DNA from: Flavobacterium sufflavum | GTDB taxonomy: Bacteria > Bacteroidota > Bacteroidia > Flavobacteriales > Flavobacteriaceae | Length of the DNA stretch: 64,000 bases | Direction: 5' to 3' | Assembly: GCF_004016525.1 (NCBI RefSeq) | Contig: NZ_SACJ01000007.1 | Span: 62,001-126,000 of the forward strand | Shown here: positions 1-10,500 of the stretch, in pieces | Numbering within the stretch: position 1 is the first letter of the stretch | Layout of the letters: each line of letters opens with the position of its first letter | The notes under the pieces: model-generated | What the model was told of the DNA's origin: nothing | Seen by the model: only the letters and a program-made list of their open reading frames with translations | Databases searched by the model: none | Position numbers and translations under genes: made by a program

Positions 1-1339
1 TCCTCATAATGATACATTCTATATGATTGTAACAGCATTTTCAGGAGGCTTAAACAATATTATTGTAAAGACAAAAGATCCTAAAAAAGGCTGGGGAAAT
101 CCAATAAAACTAGGTTTTGGGGGTATCGATCCTTCTATTTTCTTTGATGATAACGGTAAAGGTTATATCGTTCATAATGATGCTCCTGATAATGGAAAAG
201 AGCGTTACAATGGTCACCGTGTTATTAAAATTTGGGAATATGACGTGGAAAATGATAAAGTAATTCCTGGTTCAGATAAAATTGTAGTTGATGGAGGAGT
301 AGATCCTGCTAAAAACCCAATTTGGATTGAAGCTCCTCATTTGTATAAAAAAGACGGAAAATATTTTTTAATGTGTGCTGAAGGAGGTACAGGAGGCAAT
401 CATACAGAAGTTATCTTTAAAAGTGATAGTCCAAAAGGACCTTTTATTCCTGCACCAAGCAATCCAATTTTAACACAAAAGTATTTTGGAAGAGATAGAA
501 AAAACAAAGTAGATTGGGCTGGTCATGCCGATTTGGTTAAAGGACCTGGGGATAAATATTATGGTGTTTTCTTAGCGGTTAGACCAAACGAAAAAAATAG
601 GGTAAATACAGGTCGTGAAACTTTTATTCTTCCTGTAGATTGGTCTGGTGAATTTCCAGTTTTCGAAAATGGATTGATTCCATTGGAACCAAAAATGAAA
701 ATGCCACAAGGAGCTACTGAAAACAAAACAGGTAAAGAAGGATTCTTCCCAAATGGGAATTTTACTTTCAATGATAATTTTACTTCAAACAAATTGGATA
801 ATCGTTGGATTGGTCTAAGAGGACCTCGTGAAAAATTTATAGCAATTACCAAAAAAGGATTGCAAATTAATCCTTTTGAAACCAATATAAAAGATTTAAA
901 ACCAACATCTACTTTGTTTTATCGCCAACAACATAATAGATTTTCATTGACAACTACTATTGATTACAAACCAAAATCAGATAAAGATTTAGCAGGGGTT
1001 GTAGCCTTACAAAATGAAGGTTCCAATTATGTTTTTGGAATCACAATGAAAGATAAAGACTATTATGTAGTGCTGCAAAAAAATCAAAAAACAAGAAGAG
1101 ATGCAGCAATAAACTCAACAATTGTAGCAAGTGCTAAAATAGATATTAAAAAGCCAGTTCAACTTCAAATGAAAGCCAATGGGGATAATTATGAATTTGC
1201 TTATTCTGTAAACGGAAATGATTTTGTTAATGTAGGAGGAATTGTTTCTGGAGATATTTTATCTACCGATGTAGCAGGAGGATTTACAGGTTGTTTATTA
1301 GGATTGTATGCAACTGAAAATAATGATGCCCGACCTTAA
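1..1339 (+). CDS. GH43 family beta-xylosidase/arabinofuranosidase, 5' end outside the window
   Basis: The reading frame is open to the left edge, so the start codon and the N-terminal catalytic base lie outside the window. The first in-window Met is at 23, but the frame continues before it. Numbering from that Met, the GH43 five-bladed propeller shows the pKa-modulating Asp36 in a GGIDPS motif and the catalytic acid Glu103 in WIEAPHLYKKDGKYF. From about residue 250 a GH43_C2-type (DUF1349-like) beta-sandwich follows, as in many xylosidases. The protein ends at ATENNDARP without the usual final FDWF strand of that sandwich, so the C-terminus may be slightly shortened. It probably removes xylose or arabinose from xylo-oligosaccharides. 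It lies upstream of the xus operon but is closed by its own terminator, so it belongs to an operon further left. The family call is strong; the exact substrate is inferred. Confidence 0.9.
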   Translation, partial: PHNDTFYMIVTAFSGGLNNIIVKTKDPKKGWGNPIKLGFGGIDPSIFFDDNGKGYIVHNDAPDNGKERYNGHRVIKIWEYDVENDKVIPGSDKIVVDGGVDPAKNPIWIEAPHLYKKDGKYFLMCAEGGTGGNHTEVIFKSDSPKGPFIPAPSNPILTQKYFGRDRKNKVDWAGHADLVKGPGDKYYGVFLAVRPNEKNRVNTGRETFILPVDWSGEFPVFENGLIPLEPKMKMPQGATENKTGKEGFFPNGNFTFNDNFTSNKLDNRWIGLRGPREKFIAITKKGLQINPFETNIKDLKPTSTLFYRQQHNRFSLTTTIDYKPKSDKDLAGVVALQNEGSNYVFGITMKDKDYYVVLQKNQKTRRDAAINSTIVASAKIDIKKPVQLQMKANGDNYEFAYSVNGNDFVNVGGIVSGDILSTDVAGGFTGCLLGLYATENNDARP

Positions 1340-1381
1340 TTAAAGTAATAGACATCATTTGATAAACAGATATACTTATAA

Positions 1382-1413
1382 AATAATGGAGTTGTAAAGC
1401 TCCATTATTTTTT
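1382..1413 (+). terminator. Rho-independent terminator after the GH43 gene
   Basis: A perfect 10-bp stem AATAATGGAG / CTCCATTATT (1382-1391 and 1400-1409) with an 8-nt loop is followed by a T run. It sits 43 nt after the GH43 stop codon. Confidence 0.85.
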
Positions 1414-1677
1414 CATCCAAAGAAAATAAGTTATCTTTTTTGAGCTATTCGAGTGGTTTTAAAGAATTTCAGATTAATAAAGGTATTCAATACGGTGGAG
1501 AAAGCAATGTCAAGTATTAATTAAAGTGGAAGTTATTGACTTAAAATAGGAAAGTAGCTGTTTATTTCATTAGAGAATTCAACTGCTTATTTTAATTTAA
1601 TTGCTTTTTCAGTAATTAAATAAGAGTATAAATACTTAATGTGAATTTTAATTCACATTTTTTTATAAAATAAATAC

Positions 1678-1716
1678 GCAATCGGTTGTGTGTAACATTA
1701 TTTTATTATATATTTG
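1678..1716 (+). promoter_or_regulatory. Promoter 1 of the xus region with overlapping LacI-type operator
   Basis: The operator GCAATCGGTTGT (1678-1689) is nearly identical to two other copies in this locus and has the central CG of LacI-family half-sites. Its TTG (1686-1688) also fits the Bacteroidota -33 element, with N20 to a perfect TATATTTG -7 element (TAnnTTTG) at 1709-1716. A bound repressor would cover the -33 region. The transcription start would be near 1722. Confidence 0.7.
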
Positions 1717-1803
1717 TTTAGTTCTTAATCTTTTGTTAAATAAAAAGTGTGTTGTTTTTATTTCATAAGTTTTATTCGGTAGAATATTTCAAAGAATTTT
1801 TAG

Positions 1804-1829
1804 TTAGTGTGGTTTTTTATATTTAAGCC
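1804..1829. repeat. First copy of a 26-27 nt TTAGTGTG leader motif
   Basis: The motif TTAGTGTG(G/A)TTTTTTAT, then an A/T stretch, then GCC occurs here and again at 2243-2269, about 440 nt downstream, both ahead of the SusC gene. The first copy runs into the terminator hairpin. The second is followed by a possible weak TAGTG/CACTA pairing. Function unknown. Confidence 0.5.
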
Positions 1830-1855
1830 GAGAATTGGTTACTCTCGGCTTTTTA
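1825..1855 (+). terminator. Terminator-like hairpin inside the xus leader
   Basis: A perfect 9-bp stem AAGCCGAGA / TCTCGGCTT (1825-1833 and 1843-1851) with a 9-nt loop is followed by TTT. It lies about 105-130 nt after the predicted start of promoter 1 and before promoter 2. It could end a short leader RNA or act as an attenuator. Confidence 0.7.
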
Positions 1856-1940
1856 AAAATTATACAATTAAAAAGCAAAATCAATTTCCATTTATATATA
1901 AGTTAACAATAAATTATGCGGCTTAATTTGCTTATTTTTC

Positions 1941-1981
1941 GCAATCGGTTGCTTTTTTTAAGATTTTTCATAATAAGTTTC
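1941..1981 (+). promoter_or_regulatory. Promoter 2 of the xus operon with overlapping LacI-type operator
   Basis: The operator GCAATCGGTTGC (1941-1952) is a 12-bp palindrome with one mismatch. Its TTG (1949-1951) sits 22 nt before TAAGTTTC (1974-1981), a 7/8 match to TAnnTTTG. This repeats the layout of promoter 1, with the operator over the -33 element. Confidence 0.6.
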
Positions 1982-2242
1982 TTTTTAAGAAAACTAAACA
2001 TTTAATGAATGACAAGTAAAACAATCAATTTTAAAAAATATAGTACCCTATTTTGGGGTCTATTAAAATCTAAAAGGATGTCCCGTAACTTCCGTTAGAT
2101 ATAATTTTTAAAAAATAGTAATAATAAGTTCAAAAACTAAAAAATAACCAAACAATAAACTATTAACTAACAACTAAATAAACCAATAAAGCCTATGAAA
2201 TAACCATTCTTTTTTAAAAAATTTCACTGTTTATTTTTTGAT

Positions 2243-2269
2243 TTAGTGTGATTTTTTATAAATAAAGCC
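2243..2269. repeat. Second copy of the TTAGTGTG leader motif
   Basis: It matches 1804-1829 in the TTAGTGTG core, the six-T run and the trailing GCC. It lies 150 nt upstream of the SusC start. Confidence 0.5.
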
Positions 2270-2420
2270 ATAAAATTGAATTCACTATAAATAGGATTAA
2301 TTATATCAGGAAGTCTTTGAGATATGATGATTTATTAAAAATTCTTTGTAATGATAAAGTTATATGGTAAAAAAGTTAAGTTCTAATTTGTAACAAATTA
2401 AAAAATGTCAAAATATTAAT

Positions 2421-5400
2421 ATGAAAATACAATTAATAAAAATTCCACGAAAAGCTAAGTTCGTGGTAATGGGAGTTTTGTTTCAGTTTCTGTTTTCGAA
2501 TGTATTGTTGGCTAGTGAAAAAAGCCAATATAGTCAACAAATAACTGTTTCAGGAACAATTACTTCAGCAGAAGATAAAATGCCAGTTCCCGGTGTCAGC
2601 GTATCGGTTAAGGGGAATCCTAAAATTGGTGTGGTAGCCGATTTTGATGGAAAATATAAAATTAATTTACCGTCTCCCAATGCTGTATTAATCTTTAGTA
2701 GTATTGGTTTTAAAACCATTGAGAAACAAGTAAATGGACAATCAACAATTAATGTTGTTATGACTTCTGATCAGACTTCTCTAGAAGAGGTTGTTGTTGT
2801 AGGTTATGGAAAACAGAAAAAGGAGAGTTTAGTTGCTGCAATTTCTCAAGTTTCTGGAGCAACATTAGAGCGCGCAGGTGGTGTTTCAAGCATTGGTGCG
2901 GCTTTAACAGGTAATGCACCTGGTTTAATTACTTCTGCCAGTACTGGTATGCCTGGAGAAGAAGATCCCCGTATTGTAATACGTGGAGCTAGTACTTGGA
3001 ATGATTCATCACCTCTTATATTGGTTGATGGTATAGAACGTCCAATGAATAGTGTAGATATTGGATCTGTAGAGTCAGTTTCTGTTTTAAAAGATGCTTC
3101 GGCAACTGCAGTATATGGTGTTAGAGGGGCAAACGGCGTAATTCTTATCACTACTAAGCGTGGAAGTATAGGGAAAGCATTAATTAGAGCTAGAGTTAAT
3201 ACAACCATGAAAGTTCCTTCTCAATTGCCTAATAAGTTTGATGCATACGATGCGTTGATGGTTAGAAATCAAGCTATTGAAAATGAGTTAGCATTAGCGC
3301 CAGCAGGCTGGAATGATTATCTTCCACAGGCTATCATTGATAAATATAGATATCCTGCAAATCAAGAAGAAAGAGAGCGTTATCCAAATGTGGATTGGGC
3401 AAAGACTTTATTTAAGGATTATACAATGTCTCATAATGCCAGTTTGAATATAAGTGGTGGTACTGAATTTGTTAAGTATTTTACCAGTGCAGATTTTTTA
3501 CATGAAGGCGATCTTTTTAGAAAATATAGTAATAATAGAGGATATGACCCTGGTTATGGTTTCAACCGTTTAAATGTTAGAACTAATTTAGATTTTCAAT
3601 TTTCTCCATCTACAACTTTTAAAGTAAATCTTTCAGGTTCTCATGGTGTTAAGAAAAGTCCTTGGGGAGCTTCAGGTGGTGAATATACAATGTGGGATGC
3701 AGCTTATTCAACAGCACCCGATGTGTTTTTACCTTATTATGAGTCTGATGGTTCATGGGGGTATTTTGCACCAAATGAAGGTAAGGCATCTAATTCGGTT
3801 CGTAATTTAGCTATTAGTGGTGTGCAATATAAAACTACAACAAGAATTACTACTGATTTTACATTAGATCAAAATCTAGATATGTTTGTTAAAGGTCTTA
3901 ATTTTAAAGGGACAATAGCATTAGATAACACTTTTATAGAAGGAGATCGAGGAGTTAATGATTTATTTAATGATAATCAACAGAAATGGATTGATCCGGT
4001 GACTGGAATAGTTACTTATAAAAAGAGTTACGATTCTAATAATAGGTTTGATTTTCAGGAAGGAGTGAAATGGTCTCCAAGTGCAGGAACGGTTCAGGAT
4101 GGGGCAACAAATAGAAGAATTTTCTATCAAACTCAATTGAATTATAGTGTAAAACTAAATTCTAAACATGATATTACAGCCATGGGACTTTTTAATCGTA
4201 ATCAAAGTGCTTCTGGAAGTGAGGTTCCGCATTATAGAGAAGACTGGGTATTTCGTACTACTTATGGTTATGGAGGAAAATATTTTGCTGAATATAATGG
4301 AGCATATAATGGTTCTGAAAAATTTAGCAAGGATAATCGTTTTGCTTTCTTTTCATCAGGAGGTATTAGCTGGATAGTCTCTAAAGAAGGTTTTATGAAA
4401 AAAACGGAGTCTTTCCTAGACTTGCTTAAAATTAGAGCAAATTATGGTGAGATTGGTGATGATAATGTTAGCGGTAGATGGCTTTATCTAACCCGTTGGG
4501 GTTATGGAGGGCAATCTCAATTAGGAACAAGTGGTGAAGGAGGAGAGTTAAGTCCTTATACATGGTATAAAGAGAGTGCTGTTGGAAATCCGGATGTACA
4601 TTGGGAAAAGGTAAAGAAATCTAATTTAGGTGTTGATTTTGGATTTTTCAAAGGTTTTGTAAAGGGATCTTTGGATTTCTTTAAAGAAGATCGATCTGAT
4701 ATTTTGTTATCAGGGGGGAGTAGAGCAATCCCGTCTTATTTTGGAACTACAGCTCCTGTCGCAAATTTAGGAAGAGTTACAAACCAAGGTTATGAATTTG
4801 AGATTAAATTCAATTATACCTTTGCTAATGGTTTGAATTTGTGGTCTGATATGAATATGACTCATTCCAAAAATAAAATTATTGATGCTAATGTTCCGGC
4901 ATTATTGCCAGATTATCAAAAATCTGAAAACAAACCAATTGGGCAAGCTTATTCTTATGTAGCTCAAGGTTATTATAATACTTGGGATCAATTGTATGCA
5001 AGTACTATTCAGAATACAAACGATAATCAAAAATTACCGGGTAGCTACAATGTACTTGATTATAATGCAGATGGTGTAATCAATTCTTATGATAATATTC
5101 CTTATGGTTATTCTGGTACACCACAAAATACTTATAATGCTACAGTTGGTTTTAATTGGAAAAATTTTAGTGGGTTTGTTCAGTTTTATGGAGTTAATAA
5201 TGTTACAAGACAAGTAGTCTTAGGTAGTTTAGGTTCCCAAAATCACGTAGTGTATGATCAGGGAACATTATGGTCTAAAGACAATATTAATGCCGATGTT
5301 CCTATGCCTCGTTGGCTTTCTACGCCAAGTGGTTATAATGATGCTCAGCGTCATATGTATGATGGATCTTATGTGCGTTTAAAGAATGCTGAAATAGCTT

Positions 5401-5600
5401 ATACTTTTGATGGAAGCAATTCTTTAATAAAATCGTTGGGTCTTCAAAATATAAGAGTATTTATAAATGGTGATAATCTTTGTTTTTGGTCAAAAATGCC
5501 AGATGATAGAGAAAGTAATTATGCAGGAACTGGTTGGGCATCTCAGGGTGCATATCCAACAGTGAAACGTTTTAATGTAGGAGCAAATATTATTTTTTAA
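2421..5600 (+). CDS. xusA: SusC/RagA-type TonB-dependent outer-membrane transporter, first pair
   Basis: This 1059-residue protein should import xylan oligosaccharides across the outer membrane. It has a signal peptide (about 1-31), a carboxypeptidase-regulatory-like domain (about 42-115) starting VSGTITSAEDK, the SusC hallmark LEEVVVVGYG near 120-130, and a plug ending SVLKDASATAVYGVRGANGV. A long 22-strand barrel region ends in NVGANIIF, with the aromatic last residue expected of barrels. It is the first gene of the operon, 10 nt before its SusD partner. The symbol follows synteny with the Prevotella/Bacteroides xusABCDE-GH10 cluster. The family is certain; the xylan substrate is inferred from neighbours. 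Confidence 0.95.
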   Translation: MKIQLIKIPRKAKFVVMGVLFQFLFSNVLLASEKSQYSQQITVSGTITSAEDKMPVPGVSVSVKGNPKIGVVADFDGKYKINLPSPNAVLIFSSIGFKTIEKQVNGQSTINVVMTSDQTSLEEVVVVGYGKQKKESLVAAISQVSGATLERAGGVSSIGAALTGNAPGLITSASTGMPGEEDPRIVIRGASTWNDSSPLILVDGIERPMNSVDIGSVESVSVLKDASATAVYGVRGANGVILITTKRGSIGKALIRARVNTTMKVPSQLPNKFDAYDALMVRNQAIENELALAPAGWNDYLPQAIIDKYRYPANQEERERYPNVDWAKTLFKDYTMSHNASLNISGGTEFVKYFTSADFLHEGDLFRKYSNNRGYDPGYGFNRLNVRTNLDFQFSPSTTFKVNLSGSHGVKKSPWGASGGEYTMWDAAYSTAPDVFLPYYESDGSWGYFAPNEGKASNSVRNLAISGVQYKTTTRITTDFTLDQNLDMFVKGLNFKGTIALDNTFIEGDRGVNDLFNDNQQKWIDPVTGIVTYKKSYDSNNRFDFQEGVKWSPSAGTVQDGATNRRIFYQTQLNYSVKLNSKHDITAMGLFNRNQSASGSEVPHYREDWVFRTTYGYGGKYFAEYNGAYNGSEKFSKDNRFAFFSSGGISWIVSKEGFMKKTESFLDLLKIRANYGEIGDDNVSGRWLYLTRWGYGGQSQLGTSGEGGELSPYTWYKESAVGNPDVHWEKVKKSNLGVDFGFFKGFVKGSLDFFKEDRSDILLSGGSRAIPSYFGTTAPVANLGRVTNQGYEFEIKFNYTFANGLNLWSDMNMTHSKNKIIDANVPALLPDYQKSENKPIGQAYSYVAQGYYNTWDQLYASTIQNTNDNQKLPGSYNVLDYNADGVINSYDNIPYGYSGTPQNTYNATVGFNWKNFSGFVQFYGVNNVTRQVVLGSLGSQNHVVYDQGTLWSKDNINADVPMPRWLSTPSGYNDAQRHMYDGSYVRLKNAEIAYTFDGSNSLIKSLGLQNIRVFINGDNLCFWSKMPDDRESNYAGTGWASQGAYPTVKRFNVGANIIF

Positions 5601-5610
5601 ATTAAGAATT

Positions 5611-7500
5611 ATGAAAAATTATTTCAAAACAATAGTAAAGTATAGTCTTTTATTTGGCTTGTTTGTTAGTTCAATATCCTGCGAAAATTATCTTGATGTG
5701 TCAGATGATACTTTGATTTCGGAAACTGAAGCATTTGAGAATTTTACTAAATTTCAGGGATTCACTGAAGAGTTATATCAATCTATTCCAGATTTCACTA
5801 ATGCATATTGGACAAATTCTTGGAATTGGGGAGAAGATGAGATTCAGTCTTCAGCTCGTGATTTTCATTTTGTATGTAAAATTGATAATGGAGATTTATG
5901 GGGTTGGCAGTCTGAATATGATGGTTGGCAAGCAGGATGGATGAATCGAAGAGGTGTGTCTACAAATAACGACCGTTTTGGTAAAGATTTATGGACTTTA
6001 GGTTGGGCTGGTATCCGTAAAGCAAATATTGGTTTAGCCAATATTGATCAATTAAAAGATGCTACTCAGGAAGAAAAAGATTTAATAAAAGGGCAGCTTT
6101 TGTTTTTTAGAGGATGGTTTCATTTTCAGTTTATGCAGTATTTTGGGGGACTTCCGTATATTGACAGTGTACTTCCTAGTGATCAGGCATTGACTTTACC
6201 TAGGCTTACTTATGCCGAATGTGCTGAGAAAGCAGCGGCCGATTTTAGATTAGCTGCTGATTTATTACCTGTTGATTGGGATAATACCACTGTAGGTAAA
6301 AGAACTTTAGGTAAAAATGCTTTGCGTATCAACAAAATTATGGCCTTAGGCTACTTGGGTAAAAATTATCTTTGGGCAGGAAGTCCGTTGATGAATAAAG
6401 TATCTACGGGTAGCGCGACTTATAATATAGAGTTCTGTAAAAAAGCAGCAAAAGCTTTTGCTGAATTACTAACCAATACAGAGAGTGGTGATTCTAAATA
6501 CGCTTTACTACCATTTGCTAATTATAGTGATAATTTTTATACAACGGGGAAAAACTGGGCAATACCTGGAGGGTCTGAAGCTATTTTTAGAGGACCTTAT
6601 TTTGGAGCTAATGGATCTAATTGGGGTACAAGTAAACAATACCAACCTTCGCCTGTACTAGCAGATGGAGATGTTAAATTTTTACCAACTGCTAACTATG
6701 TTGATAATTACGGTATGGCAAATGGTTTTCCTATAACAGATATTACTAAAGCAGATGCAGAATCTGGTTATGATCCAACTCATCCTTGGCAAGGTCGTGA
6801 TCCTCGTTTTTATAATGATATAGTTTATGATGGTGTAAAATGTGTCAAAGGAACTTTGCCTGCTAATATTGAGTCAGATCGCTATGCTAATTTGTTTACC
6901 GGAGGAAGTTATCGCAATATAAGTACAGGAAGTAGAACAGGTTATTTGCTTTATAAGTTTATTCCAATAACTGCTAATAAATATGATGGTGGGTATGATT
7001 GGGGTAATAATTTAAATATTCATATTCCATGGATGCGTTTATCAGACATTTATTTGATGTATGCCGAATCAGCTGCTGTAGGTTATAATTCTCCTACAGG
7101 TAAAGACCCATCATATAGCAGAACTGCTGTGGATGCTATAAATGTTGTTAGAGATAGAGCTAGTGTAGGTCATGTTGCTAGCAAATTCTTAGGTTCAGTC
7201 GATTCCTTTATGAATGAAGTGAGACGTGAACGTGCAGTTGAATTAGCTTTTGAAGGTCACCGTTTTAATGATCTTCGTAGATGGATGTTATTTATTCAAA
7301 GTCCATATACTTTAAAGAAATCAATTGAATTTAATCGTGATGCAAGTTTTAATACCGCAAATCCTAAAACTAATAAAGTGCTTAATATTCGTGAAACTGT
7401 TATTCTGGAACGAAATTTTAGTGAAAAGCATTATTGGTTACCATTGAAAAATGCCGATGTAAATATGTATTTGGAATTTCAGCAAAATCCAGGATGGTAA
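5611..7500 (+). CDS. xusB: SusD/RagB-type surface glycan-binding lipoprotein, first pair
   Basis: A 629-residue SusD-like lipoprotein with lipobox SSISC (Cys24) that should cap the upstream SusC and bind xylan chains at the cell surface. The TPR-like helices include RGWFHFQFMQYFGGLPYID. The C-terminal RagB/SusD motif RERAVELAFEGHRFNDLRRW is present, and the ending QQNPGW is typical. It lies 10 nt after the SusC stop and 44 nt before the second SusC. Its length exceeds average SusD (about 550), as in XusB-type proteins. Confidence 0.95.
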   Translation: MKNYFKTIVKYSLLFGLFVSSISCENYLDVSDDTLISETEAFENFTKFQGFTEELYQSIPDFTNAYWTNSWNWGEDEIQSSARDFHFVCKIDNGDLWGWQSEYDGWQAGWMNRRGVSTNNDRFGKDLWTLGWAGIRKANIGLANIDQLKDATQEEKDLIKGQLLFFRGWFHFQFMQYFGGLPYIDSVLPSDQALTLPRLTYAECAEKAAADFRLAADLLPVDWDNTTVGKRTLGKNALRINKIMALGYLGKNYLWAGSPLMNKVSTGSATYNIEFCKKAAKAFAELLTNTESGDSKYALLPFANYSDNFYTTGKNWAIPGGSEAIFRGPYFGANGSNWGTSKQYQPSPVLADGDVKFLPTANYVDNYGMANGFPITDITKADAESGYDPTHPWQGRDPRFYNDIVYDGVKCVKGTLPANIESDRYANLFTGGSYRNISTGSRTGYLLYKFIPITANKYDGGYDWGNNLNIHIPWMRLSDIYLMYAESAAVGYNSPTGKDPSYSRTAVDAINVVRDRASVGHVASKFLGSVDSFMNEVRRERAVELAFEGHRFNDLRRWMLFIQSPYTLKKSIEFNRDASFNTANPKTNKVLNIRETVILERNFSEKHYWLPLKNADVNMYLEFQQNPGW

Positions 7501-7544
7501 TTATTCAGATTATTTTAAAAATTATAAATACAAATTAGAAAATA

Positions 7545-10500
7545 ATGAGATATATACAACTAAAAATAGTGTTATGTTTTTTAATTATTGCTTTTTCTCC
7601 CACAATTTTAATTGCTCAAGTTGTTCGTAAAATTGATGTCAATGGTATTGTTAAGAGTACTGAAGGGAAGCCTGTTATTGGTGCAACTCTGGTTAGTGAA
7701 AAAGACAATGTTTCCACAAATACGGATTTTGAGGGTAAGTTTTCACTTAATGTACCTGTAAATTCAAATTTATTGATTAATGCAAAGGGTTATATTACAA
7801 AATCAGTTGTAGTTACATCAGGATCTACTGAAATTAATCTGATTTTGGATAAGGATCAATCAGTACAGGTTGCTTTTAAGAAAGTACAAGAAAGTGAACT
7901 TTTAGGTGGGGTATCGTATGTTAACTTACCAGAAATTTTGAAAAAGAATTATTCAACATATAGTTTGGATGGTTTGCAAGCTTTTGTAGGTGGTTTTAAT
8001 GGTAATATATGGGGATCAGGTGGATACCTAGTATTAGTTGATGGTATTCCTCGTGATGCTGGTACTATTTTACCTGTAGAGATTGAACAAGTTTCATTCT
8101 TGAAAGGAGTTGCTGCAGTAGCATTGTATGGAAGCCGAGCTGCTAAAGGTGTAATCTATATCACTTCTAAAAAAGGTAGTATTCAAAAACAACAAATTAG
8201 TGTTAGAGTTGACGCAGGTATTGATGTTGCAAAAAGCTTCCCTAAGTATTTAGGTTCTGCAGAGTACATGCGCTATTATAATCAAGCTCGTGCTAATGAT
8301 GGTCTATCACCATTATATTCAGATGAGACTATTTATAATTATGCTTCCGGAGTTAATCCTTATAGATATGCCGATGTAGATTACTATTCATCTAAATATT
8401 TAAAAGATTTTTCTAAAAGATATGATGCTAATGTTGAAATTAAAGGGGGGAATAATGTAGCCCAATATTACACAGTAGTTAATTTCTCTAATTCAGGAGA
8501 TTTATTAAATTTTGGTGAAGCTAAGAATAATAACACTAATCGTTTTAGTATAAGAGGAAATGTAGATCTTGCAATTAATGATTTTATTTCTTGTACAATT
8601 GGTACAAATGCAATCTATTACAATGGAAGAGGTGTAAATACAAATTATTGGAATAGTGCAGCAACTACAAGACCAAATCGCTTTACTCCTTTATTGCCAA
8701 TAGATTTGATTGAACAAAATGACGATACTTCTCAAGCTATGGTAAATAATAGTAACTATCTTATTGATGGTAAATATTTATTAGGGGGTACGCAATTAGA
8801 TTTAAATAATTCTTTTGCTGCTATTTATGCAGGAGGTTATAATACCTATACTAATCGTCAGTTTCAATTTAATACAGGTATAGATGCAAAGTTAAATAGT
8901 TTTATTGACGGATTGTCTTTTCACTCTAAATTTGCTGTAGATTATGAAACTTCATATAATCAAGCCTATAATAATACCTATGCAGTATATCAAGCTGATT
9001 GGAATACCTATGCTGGATTTGACCAAATAACTTCTTTGACTAAATTTGGAGAAGATGCTAAATCAGGAGTTCAGAATATTTCTAATAGTGCTTACAAACA
9101 AACGATAGCTTTTTCGAGTCAGTTTGATTATGTGAAAAAGATTAATGGAGTTCATAACTTTTCGGGTATGTTGATAGCAAATGGATTTCAACAGTCACTT
9201 TCGGAAGTTTATCATAAGGTAAGTAATGCTAATTTAGGACTTAACTTAAGTTATAATTATGCAGGTAAATATTATGCAGAATTTAATGAGGCTTTAGTTC
9301 ACTCTGCTAAATTTGCTGAAACCAAAAGAAATGAAACTTCACCTACATTATCTTTAGGTTGGAGACTTAGTCAAGAGAATTTCTTAAAAAACTGGACAGC
9401 CTTAGATAATTTAAAACTTACAGTATCTGCAGGTATATTGAATACAGATTTAGATGTTTCAAACTATTATTTGTATGAAAGTATTTATTCACAAACTGAT
9501 GGGGCTTGGTTTAGTTGGAGAGATGGGTCTTTAAATAGAAGTACTGACTCTCGCAGAGGTGAGAATTTAGGTCTTACTTATGCTAAAAAACATGAAATAA
9601 ACGTAGGCTTAGAAGCATCATTTTTAAATAAGTTAATAACTTTTAATGGTTCATTCTTTGCTAACAAAATTAAGGGTAATGTAATACAAGCTAATGTTTT
9701 ATATCCTAATTATTTCACAACAGGTTTCCCAAATTCTTCTTTTATACCTTATATCAATTATAATGATGATAAGCGTATTGGTCTTGATTTCAATGTTAGA
9801 GTAAATAAAAGAGTTGGGCAAGTAGATTTGTCTCTAGGAATTACAGGTAACTATTATGATACTAAGGCTTCTAAAAGAGCAGAACAGTTTGAAGACCAAT
9901 ACCAAAATAGACAAGGAAAACCATTAGACGCTCTTTGGGGCCTTAAAAATGAAGGTTTCTTTATGGATAATGCTGATATTGCTAATCATGCTTCACAAAC
10001 ATTTGGTCAGGTTAAGCCTGGGGATATTAAATACAAAGATCAAAATGGTGATGGTATTATTAATTCTCAAGATGAAGTGTACTTAGGTAAAGGAGGTTGG
10101 AGTGGTGCTCCATTTACAGGAGGTGTTAATTTTACAGCAAAATGGAAAAATCTAACATTTTTTGCATTAGCTACTGGGCAGTTTGGTGCTTATGGTATGA
10201 AGAACAGTTCTTATTTTTGGATAGATGGAGAAGATAAATATTCAGTTATGGTTAGAAATAGCTGGACTGTTGAAAATCAAGCTACCGCAACTTATCCTAG
10301 GCTTACTACAAATACAAATGACAATAATTACCGTTCTTCAGACTTCTGGATTTATAGTACCAATAGAATTGATTTATCCAGAGTTCAAATTACCTATGAT
10401 TTCCCAAAAAAAATGATTCAAAATTCATTTATTAATGAATTAGGAGTTTATGTAAATGGAGCTAATTTGTTAACAATATCTCCAGAACGTGAAACTATGG

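Larger units (their letters stand above)
1340..2420. other. 1.08-kb gene-free control region upstream of the xus operon
   Basis: No full gene is seen. In order it holds the GH43 terminator, a 30-codon open stretch ending at 1519 that may be a relic, an operator/promoter at 1678-1716, a terminator-like hairpin at 1825-1855, a second operator/promoter at 1941-1981, and a second copy of a TTAGTGTG-led 26-27 nt motif (1804-1829 and 2243-2269). It is very AT-rich. The leader between the second promoter and the first SusC start is about 430 nt, long enough for post-transcriptional control. Confidence 0.7.
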
